Shown here one piece after another: positions 15,228-20,647 of a stretch of DNA of 20,647 nt; within the stretch, counting starts at the first letter, position 1, and every line of letters starts with the position of its first letter. The translations under genes were made by a program, and so were the position numbers. The DNA is taken from positions 1 through 20,647 of the forward strand of contig JAKLIT010000008.1 of the NCBI GenBank assembly GCA_022709465.1, given 5' to 3'. The notes below the pieces were generated by a model. The model saw only the letters and a list, made by a program, of their open reading frames with translations. It ran no database searches and was not told the origin of the DNA. The DNA is from Candidatus Omnitrophota bacterium. GTDB taxonomy: Bacteria > Omnitrophota > Koll11 > Pluralincolimonadales > Pluralincolimonadaceae.

Positions 15228-16071
15228 CGGGCCATAACGTGTCCGCTATCAGCGCAAACTGCTGCAGTGCCAGCTGTTCCGCGCGGATGCCGGGGTCGAT
15301 TCCTATGCGCGTAAGCAGGGCCGCAAGCCCTGCCTTATCAAGAGTTATCGCCTCGCTGGAGAGCAGCGAATTCAGCAGCGTCTTCCTCCTCTGCCCGAAA
15401 CCCGCCTTCACGACGGTGAAGAATTTCGACTGGTCCTTTACCTGGACCGAGGGCTTCGCAAGCACCGAAAGCTCGAGGAAGGTAGAGTCGACCTCGGGCT
15501 GCGGATAGAACGAATGCCTGTTTATGTCGAGCAGGGCGGACGGCTTCGTGTAGAACTGGACATATACCGAAAGTGACCCGTAATCCTTCCCTCCCGGCTT
15601 CGCGCATATCCTGTCCGCCACCTCTTTCTGGACCATCATGAAGACCGACTCGAAATTGTTCCTGTTCTCGATAAGCCGCTCTATTATAGGGGTCGTTATG
15701 TAATAAGGAAGGTTGCCTATAGCTTTTACCTTGAACGGCGCCTCGATAAGCGCGGACTCAAGGTCCATCTCGAGAAAATCGTCGCATACTATCCTGACGT
15801 TGCTGAACCCCTTGAGTATGTCGTTGAGGGCAAGGCAGACGTTCCTGTCCTTTTCTATCGCGAGGACCCTTTTGACGTCGCGGGCAAGCCTGTTCGTGAG
15901 CGCGCCGAGCCCGGCGCCTATCTCCATGACCCAGTCAATGCTCGTGAACTTGCAGGCGGTCATGATATCCTCTACGACATCGCTGTCAACAAGGAAATTC
16001 TGGCCGAGGAATTTTTTGGGTGTTATTCCGTATTTCCCCAGCGTGGACTTCAGTTCCGGAAGGGTCAGCAT
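15217..16071 (-). CDS. rsmA: 16S rRNA dimethyladenosine transferase (KsgA)
   Basis: Dimethylates the two adjacent adenosines (A1518/A1519 in E. coli numbering) near the 3' end of 16S rRNA, using S-adenosylmethionine, late in 30S assembly. The 284-aa product is of standard length. The opening KKFLGQNFLVD is at 19-29, the SAM loop MEIGAGLGALT at 49-59, and AIEKD at 71-75. The catalytic motif NLPYY is at 120-124, and KAGFGQRRKTLLNSL lies in the C-terminal half. I chose the ATG at 16069-16071, with GGGA 8 bases upstream. A GTG five codons earlier (to 16086) is possible but adds no homology. It overlaps pdxA by 7 bases. The order surA-pdxA-rsmA is shared with E. coli. Confidence 0.95.
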   Translation of the reverse strand: MLTLPELKSTLGKYGITPKKFLGQNFLVDSDVVEDIMTACKFTSIDWVMEIGAGLGALTNRLARDVKRVLAIEKDRNVCLALNDILKGFSNVRIVCDDFLEMDLESALIEAPFKVKAIGNLPYYITTPIIERLIENRNNFESVFMMVQKEVADRICAKPGGKDYGSLSVYVQFYTKPSALLDINRHSFYPQPEVDSTFLELSVLAKPSVQVKDQSKFFTVVKAGFGQRRKTLLNSLLSSEAITLDKAGLAALLTRIGIDPGIRAEQLALQQFALIADTLWPAAS

Positions 16072-17075
16072 GACGGTTTCCCGCACCTCGCGGCCATGCG
16101 TGCCGCGAGCTTGATCGATTCTTCCATCGGGCCGGAGCCAGCAATGCCTTTTCCGGCAATATCGAACGCAGTGCCGTGGCCCGGCGAAGTCCTCGGGAAT
16201 GGGAGCCCAAGCGTGACATTTATGCTTTCGTCACGCGCTATCATCTTCAGCGGCGTGAGCCCCTGGTCGTGGTACATTGCCACTACGCAATCAAATTTCC
16301 CGCGATAAGCGGAATAGAAAAGCGCCTCGGACGATACCGGCCCTATCACGCCCGGGCATGTTTTCCTTGCGAGCTTGACGGCAGGCCCTATCAGCTTTAT
16401 CTCCTCTGTCCCTATCTTGCCGCCCTCACCGCTGTGCGGATTCAAGCCCGCAACGCCTATCCTCGGCTTCGGTATACCGAACAATCCCTTCATCGCGTCA
16501 TGGCTTATTTTTATGCAATCCGCGATATTCGCGCGCGTAAGCGCCGCCGGCACATCCTTGACGGGAATATGCCTCGTGACCAGCGCGACCCTTAACGGGC
16601 CGCCGATCAGCATCATCGCGAATCTCTTGACACCGAACCTTGCCGCGATATATTCCGTGTGGCCGGTGAAGCCCCTGCGTGACAGGGAAACAGCCTCCTT
16701 GCTCAACGGCGCGTTCACTATGCAGTCCGCCTCGCCGGCTTCTATCATATCGAGTGCTTTATCAAGGTACGCCAGGGAGGCCCTGCCGGACGATCTCGAC
16801 TGCCTGCCGAAACGCACATCGCGGGCTTCCACCGCCCCCGCGTCGACCAGCCGTATCCCGGCGCCTGCGCGGCACATCGGCACCCCGGCCGCTTTTGAAG
16901 CCGCCGAGAGCACCGGAATGTCGCCCACGATAATAAAATCGGCAAGCCCGCGCAGTGCAGGGCTTGCCATGGATCTCAATACTACTTCCGGGCCTATACC
17001 GCACGGGTCGCCTATCGTTATGACGACCTTCGGGCGCCCCGGCGCCTCTCTCTTACTTGATCTGTATGAAGGCAT
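16065..17075 (-). CDS. pdxA: 4-hydroxythreonine-4-phosphate dehydrogenase
   Basis: NAD-dependent oxidation of 4-phosphohydroxy-L-threonine in the deoxyxylulose-5-phosphate-dependent route to pyridoxal phosphate. The product then condenses with deoxyxylulose phosphate by PdxJ, which is not in the window. The 336-aa protein has the N-terminal signature TIGDPCGIGPE (20-30). Metal-binding histidines are His139 (GHTEY), His214 (NPHSGE) and His269 (MYHDQG), with FPRTSPGHGTAFDIAGKG at 293-310. All are intact. The ATG lies 23 bases inside the end of the surA-like gene and lacks a clear ribosome site. It is the only usable start before the homologous region, so reinitiation or coupling is likely. Confidence 0.95.
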   Translation of the reverse strand: MPSYRSSKREAPGRPKVVITIGDPCGIGPEVVLRSMASPALRGLADFIIVGDIPVLSAASKAAGVPMCRAGAGIRLVDAGAVEARDVRFGRQSRSSGRASLAYLDKALDMIEAGEADCIVNAPLSKEAVSLSRRGFTGHTEYIAARFGVKRFAMMLIGGPLRVALVTRHIPVKDVPAALTRANIADCIKISHDAMKGLFGIPKPRIGVAGLNPHSGEGGKIGTEEIKLIGPAVKLARKTCPGVIGPVSSEALFYSAYRGKFDCVVAMYHDQGLTPLKMIARDESINVTLGLPFPRTSPGHGTAFDIAGKGIAGSGPMEESIKLAARMAARCGKPSC

Positions 17076-18000
17076 CGCGTTTTAATTTCGCTATCCATTC
17101 CTTATAGCGCTGTTGGGCCTTCTCCCTGTAGATGATGTTCTCGATATCGTCGCGAGCTTCCTGGAGCGTCAGCTCCCTCGCGTCCCTTTTCTGCTCGGTC
17201 TTGAATATGAAATATCCGGTATCCGCCCTGAGCGGCTCGGAGACCTCGCCCTCCTTCATGCTGAAGATAACCTTGTCGAAATCTTCGCGCATCTGGCCGC
17301 GTTCGACAAAACCGAAATCCCCGCCTTCATCGGACTTCATTCCCTGCGAGTACAGCTTCGCGAGCTCGCCGAAATCCCTTCCTTCCTTTATGAGCTTCAA
17401 TATGTCGTACGACTTCTGCTTTACCGCGTCTTCGCTCTGCTCGCCATCGAAACGCAGCATGATGCTCCTGACCCTCACCGCCTCGGGGGCCTTGAGCTCC
17501 GCCGAATGTTTCTTGTAATAATCGTCTATCTCCGACGGGGTCACTACGACCTTCTCCTTTACTTCATGCGAGACGAGCTTGCCCATCATTATATTTTCCC
17601 TGTAACGCTTCTTGAGCACCTCCGTCGAGATGCCGGCCTTCTGCACTTCCGCGTAGAATACATCCTCCGAGGGGAATTTCGATTTTATCTGCTTGAACTG
17701 CTCCTCGACTTCCGAATCATCCACGATGATACCGAGTTTCTTCGCTTGCTGGAGGATCAGCTTGTCCTCGATCATCTGGTTCAGGTAATCCTTCCTGGCC
17801 TCCTCTATCTTTGCGGCCAGTTCTGCCCCGGAATACTCGCTTTTGAGCTCTTCGGATATCTGGTTCAGCGCGAAATCCAGGTCGGACTGCGTGAGCACTT
17901 CGTCGTTGACGACAACGAGTATCTTGTTATCCGCGGCTGCGGCAACGCCCGGCGCGGACAGGAGCGCCAGGGCGAGTATGAACGCCGTTATGCGCGTCAT
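17053..18000 (-). CDS. SurA-like periplasmic peptidyl-prolyl isomerase/chaperone
   Basis: A 315-aa secreted protein. The Sec signal peptide is 1 to about 22 (FILALALLSAPGVAAAA). A SurA_N-type helical chaperone region spans about 26-165 (KILVVVNDEVLTQSDLDFAL at its start). One parvulin (PpiC) domain lies at about 172-270, with the family pattern FGELAKLYSQG, then GGDFGFVERGQM, then TGYFIFKTEQ. A C-terminal helix follows. SurA folds and escorts outer-membrane proteins; E. coli SurA has two parvulin domains, this one only one. The position before pdxA and rsmA, as in E. coli, supports the SurA assignment. The ATG overlaps the preceding lipoprotein gene as ATGA, with GGAGG well placed upstream. 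I leave the symbol open because short single-domain relatives also include PrsA-like foldases. Confidence 0.88.
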   Translation of the reverse strand: MTRITAFILALALLSAPGVAAAADNKILVVVNDEVLTQSDLDFALNQISEELKSEYSGAELAAKIEEARKDYLNQMIEDKLILQQAKKLGIIVDDSEVEEQFKQIKSKFPSEDVFYAEVQKAGISTEVLKKRYRENIMMGKLVSHEVKEKVVVTPSEIDDYYKKHSAELKAPEAVRVRSIMLRFDGEQSEDAVKQKSYDILKLIKEGRDFGELAKLYSQGMKSDEGGDFGFVERGQMREDFDKVIFSMKEGEVSEPLRADTGYFIFKTEQKRDARELTLQEARDDIENIIYREKAQQRYKEWIAKLKRDAFIQIK

Positions 18001-18842
18001 TCGACCTCCTCTTCCAGGAGCTTCTCGTTGATCTTTATGCGGGCCTTGGACCTTAGGTCCTTTATCATTTCGTCCATCGTAACCTGCTGGGCCTTATCCT
18101 TCAGTTCCTTCTCTATCGCGTCCCTCACCTCGGACAGCTCCACCGTCCGCGGCTCTATCTTCTCGGTGATCCTTATTATGTGGTATCCGAATTTCGTCCT
18201 TATGATATCGCTCGTCTGCCCGACATCGAGACCGAGCGCAACCTCTTCAATCTGGGGCATGAGCTGGCCCTTGACGAAATACCCTATATCGCCGCCGCGG
18301 TCCTTTGAGGGGTCCCTTGAATATTCCCTGGCAAGCTGTGCGAAATCAACACCGTCGTTAAGTTTCTGCTGGACCTCCCTGGCCTCGGCCTCCGTATCCG
18401 TCATTATATGGCTCGCGCGCATCTTTAACGGCGTGATAAATTCGCCCTTGTGCGCTTCGTAAAACTCTTTTATCTTCTCTTCGCTAACCGCCGTCTTCCT
18501 GCCCTCGTTCTCGAGAAGTTTAGCTACGAGGATCTTTCTTTTTGCCTCTTCGATCAGCTCCCGGACCTCCCTGTCCCTGTTCAGGCCCCTCTTCAGGGCT
18601 TCCTTGTACATAAGCTGTTCGCTGATCATGTCGTCGAGGAAATCCTTCTTCCGCTGCGTGGCTATCGCCTTATAGTACGCGGGCATCTTCGACAGCCTCA
18701 TCTCGAAATCCCCGACGGTGATCGCCTTGCCGTTGACCCGCGCAAGGGTCTTAGACCTCGTGTCGGAACATCCCGGGAGGACTGCCGCGGCCGCGAATAT
18801 TGCGGCAGAAACGCATATTATCCTGACAGTTCTGTTTGGCAT
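17997..18842 (-). CDS. Parvulin-type peptidyl-prolyl isomerase lipoprotein
   Basis: A 281-aa protein with a lipoprotein signal: hydrophobic IICVSAAIFAAAAV, then the lipobox LPGC at 22-25, so the mature N-terminus is Cys25 followed by SDTRS. A SurA_N/PrsA-like helical region (about 33-135) carries ARVNGKAITVGDFEMRL. A parvulin domain (about 138-228) shows MRASHIMTDTEAEA, FAQLAREYSRDPS, GGDIGYFVKGQL and FGYHIIRITE. Ser at the +2 position after Cys would fit outer-membrane sorting by the Lol rule if that applies. The ATG at 18840-18842 is chosen because AGGA lies upstream and the lipoprotein signal begins there; an earlier ATG 14 codons upstream gives no sensible N-terminus. It is coupled to the SurA-like gene. 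Two isomerases in a row suggest a periplasmic folding pair. Confidence 0.9.
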   Translation of the reverse strand: MPNRTVRIICVSAAIFAAAAVLPGCSDTRSKTLARVNGKAITVGDFEMRLSKMPAYYKAIATQRKKDFLDDMISEQLMYKEALKRGLNRDREVRELIEEAKRKILVAKLLENEGRKTAVSEEKIKEFYEAHKGEFITPLKMRASHIMTDTEAEAREVQQKLNDGVDFAQLAREYSRDPSKDRGGDIGYFVKGQLMPQIEEVALGLDVGQTSDIIRTKFGYHIIRITEKIEPRTVELSEVRDAIEKELKDKAQQVTMDEMIKDLRSKARIKINEKLLEEEVE

Positions 18843-18896
18843 AATGTCATTCCTGGTAAGTTGTTGCGAATAATATACTACCATACCGAAACGCGG

Positions 18897-20647
18897 CTAA
18901 GCAAGCCCTTTCCGCGCGGAAGACCTGCGCTCCTTGAGCCCGGCTATCGTGCTCCTGAGCAGCCTGCAATAGAGATCGAACCCTATGGCCTGGATGAAAC
19001 CATGCTGTTGTGTCCCGAGGAGGTTACCGGCGCCGCGCAGTTCGAGGTCTTCCATAGCTATCTTGAACCCCGAACCGAGTTCCGTGTGTTCCTCGATGGC
19101 CTTAAGCCTTGTCTCGGCGTCTTTCGGAAGCTGCCAGCCCTTCGGATAAAGGAAATATGAGTATGCCTGCACCGTATACCTTCCGACCCTGCCCCTCAAC
19201 TGGTAAAGGTCGGCGAGCCCGAACATGTCCGCGCGGTTGACAAATATCGTGTTCGCGTTCGGGATATCTATGCCGGACTGGACGATCGCCGTAGATACGA
19301 GCACGTCTATCTTTCCCCTTATGAACCCCACCATAATATTCTCGAGCTCATGCGCCGGCATCTGCCCGTGCGCCTGCTCTATCTTCGCCTTCGGGACAAT
19401 CGACTTGAGCTTCTCCGCCAGCTTGCCCAGGCCCTGGATCCTGTTGTTCACGAAGAAGACCTGGCCTCCGCGCCTGAGTTCGCGCTCGATCCCCGCCTTA
19501 ATAGCCGCCTCGCTGAACTCCGATACCTTCGTCGCGACCGGTATCCTGTCCTTCGGCGGAGTGTCTATGACACTCATGTCCTTTATACCCATAAGAGACA
19601 TATAGAGCGTCCGGGGTATCGGCGTCGCGGTGAGCGTCAGCACGTCCACGAGCAGCCTCATCCTCTTGAGCCGCTCCTTGTGCTTCACGCCGAATCGCTG
19701 CTCTTCGTCTATTATGACGAGGCCGAGGTCCTTAAAGTTTACATCGTGCGAAAGGAGCCTGTGCGTGCCTATCATGATGTCCGCGGAACCGTCCCTGAGG
19801 CCCTCGATTATCCGTTTCTGCTCCGCGCCGCTCCTGAAACGCGACAGCATCTCGACCTTGACCGGAAATCTCTTGAGGCGTTCCCTGAACGTCGAATAAT
19901 GCTGTTCGGCGAGGATCGTAGTCGGGACGAGCATCGCGACCTGCCTGTTGTCCATAACCGCCTTGAAGGCCGCGCGCAGGGCAACCTCGGTCTTGCCGTA
20001 CCCGACATCCCCGCAGATGAGCCTGTCCATCGGCTTCGGGCTCTCCATGTCGCGTTTTACCTCCCCGGACGCGCGCGCCTGGGCCGGGGTATCTTCGAAA
20101 GGGAACGACCTCTCCAGCTGGCCCTGCCATTCGGTATCGGCAGGGAACGCGTGGCCTCTAAGCGCTTCGCGTTTCGCCTGTATCTCGACATACTCGAGCG
20201 CGAGCGAATAGATGCCTCTCTGCGCGCGGGCTTTCGCGAGCGCCCATGCCTTCGTCCCGAGCTTGTAAAGTTTCGGCGGGCGACCCTCGAACCCGATATA
20301 CTTCTGGACGAGGTTCATGTCGCCCATCGGCACGAAGAGCTTCGCGCCTTCTGCGTATTCGAGCACTATATAATCTACGGTCCCTTTATGTTCCTTGACC
20401 CTTTCGATGCCCTTATACCTTCCGATGCCGTGCTTGACATGGACAACAAGGTCGCCCGGGGATATATCGATAAAATTGCTTATCGGCAGGTCTTCGGATA
20501 TGCCGGCCCCCATTTCGGCTGCCCTTTGCGCCCTGATCCTTTTCGGGATTATGCCTTTGGCCGGCAGGACGATGGCCATCTGGTGGTCGAGGAATGAGGA
20601 ACCGGTGGCAATATCGAAGGACCTTATGCGGACCATCCTGTCCGCGT
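18897..20647 (-). CDS. mfd: Transcription-repair coupling factor Mfd, 3' part, lacking the C-terminal domain
   Basis: The gene enters from the right edge; 583 codons are visible and the frame stays open to the edge. Mfd is a DNA translocase that removes RNA polymerase stalled at lesions and recruits UvrA. Numbering from Met at 20634-20636: the RNA polymerase interaction domain begins at about 60 ([14 protein letters not shown]). Walker A is GDVGYGKTE (209-217), the helicase DEEQ box 310-313, and [15 protein letters not shown] follows in motif III. The second RecA-like domain and TRG region end in [11 protein letters not shown] and [19 protein letters not shown]. The protein stops soon after GFDLYCRLL, where E. 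coli Mfd continues for about 150-200 residues as domain 7. The next gene starts 54 bases later, so no room remains for that domain. It may be truly truncated, or an alternative form. Confidence 0.93.
   Translation of the reverse strand, partial: ADRMVRIRSFDIATGSSFLDHQMAIVLPAKGIIPKRIRAQRAAEMGAGISEDLPISNFIDISPGDLVVHVKHGIGRYKGIERVKEHKGTVDYIVLEYAEGAKLFVPMGDMNLVQKYIGFEGRPPKLYKLGTKAWALAKARAQRGIYSLALEYVEIQAKREALRGHAFPADTEWQGQLERSFPFEDTPAQARASGEVKRDMESPKPMDRLICGDVGYGKTEVALRAAFKAVMDNRQVAMLVPTTILAEQHYSTFRERLKRFPVKVEMLSRFRSGAEQKRIIEGLRDGSADIMIGTHRLLSHDVNFKDLGLVIIDEEQRFGVKHKERLKRMRLLVDVLTLTATPIPRTLYMSLMGIKDMSVIDTPPKDRIPVATKVSEFSEAAIKAGIERELRRGGQVFFVNNRIQGLGKLAEKLKSIVPKAKIEQAHGQMPAHELENIMVGFIRGKIDVLVSTAIVQSGIDIPNANTIFVNRADMFGLADLYQLRGRVGRYTVQAYSYFLYPKGWQLPKDAETRLKAIEEHTELGSGFKIAMEDLELRGAGNLLGTQQHGFIQAIGFDLYCRLLRSTIAGLKERRSSARKGLA

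Noticed and set aside
16072..16086. GTG start five codons upstream in rsmA.
   Set aside because: Possible, but adds no conserved sequence; the ATG has GGGA at good spacing. Not excluded.
17113..18462. Plus-strand open frame of 449 codons opposite the two isomerase genes.
   Set aside because: Leu/Arg-rich shadow with no motif; both minus-strand genes have signal sequences and parvulin domains.
18843..18884. Upstream start for the isomerase lipoprotein (14 extra codons).
   Set aside because: Would put polar residues before the lipoprotein signal; AGGA upstream of the inner ATG fits better.
18843..18896. TATATT in the gap between mfd and the lipoprotein gene as a -10 box.
   Set aside because: No acceptable -35 at 16-18 bases and no extended -10 TG; too weak to list as a promoter.
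19350..20597. Plus-strand open frame of 415 codons opposite mfd.
   Set aside because: Arg-rich, low-complexity translation with no recognisable motif. The minus strand holds clear Mfd motifs over the same bases; this is an antisense shadow of biased codons.

Overview
The window is a dense run of 19 protein-coding genes, all read from the minus strand. There is no gap above about 70 bases, and many stop/start overlaps are of the ATGA type. I see no tRNA, rRNA, CRISPR array, insertion sequence or integrase. The genes imply a diderm (outer-membrane) bacterium: a SurA-like periplasmic chaperone, a PpiC lipoprotein with a signal peptidase II site, a CtpA protease, a YibQ-type divergent polysaccharide deacetylase, and type IV pilus/type II secretion genes. 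GatCAB points to indirect Gln-tRNA and/or Asn-tRNA charging. The mixture, including a bactofilin and doubled PilB/GspE ATPases, would suit an uncultured lineage such as Omnitrophota. That placement is inference from gene content and remembered gene order, not proven.

Layout in transcription order (right to left). First comes the 3' half of mfd (18897 to the window end), followed by a PpiC lipoprotein and a SurA-like isomerase. Next are pdxA and rsmA; surA-pdxA-rsmA is the same order as in E. coli. After a candidate promoter come gatC-gatA-gatB, then ctpA and a divergent polysaccharide deacetylase (neighbours in many proteobacteria too), then tsaD and an MgtC/SapB membrane protein.

The middle part (6.9-7.8 kb) is the least ordinary. 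A bactofilin carries a C-terminal excisionase-type helix-turn-helix. It overlaps a second small gene with the same kind of helix-turn-helix at its N-terminus and a transmembrane helix at its C-terminus. Together they look like a polymer-DNA-membrane linking module that I do not recognise as a described system.

The left part holds larB-larC (nickel-pincer nucleotide cofactor synthesis), two tandem PilB/GspE assembly ATPases, one PilC/GspF platform protein and the 5' end of a type IV pilin-like gene cut by the window edge. A good sigma70-type promoter lies inside and beside a terminator-like hairpin between the second ATPase gene and pilC. It could separate expression of the platform and pilin from the ATPases.

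Functionally the window mixes housekeeping (transcription-coupled repair, ribosome and tRNA maturation, vitamin B6 synthesis) with envelope biogenesis (outer-membrane protein folding, murein/polysaccharide processing, pili, bactofilin). It reads as one or a few long co-transcribed units. The oddities most worth following are the bactofilin/HTH pair, an Mfd that stops before its autoinhibitory C-terminal domain, and the tandem ATPases translationally coupled to larC.
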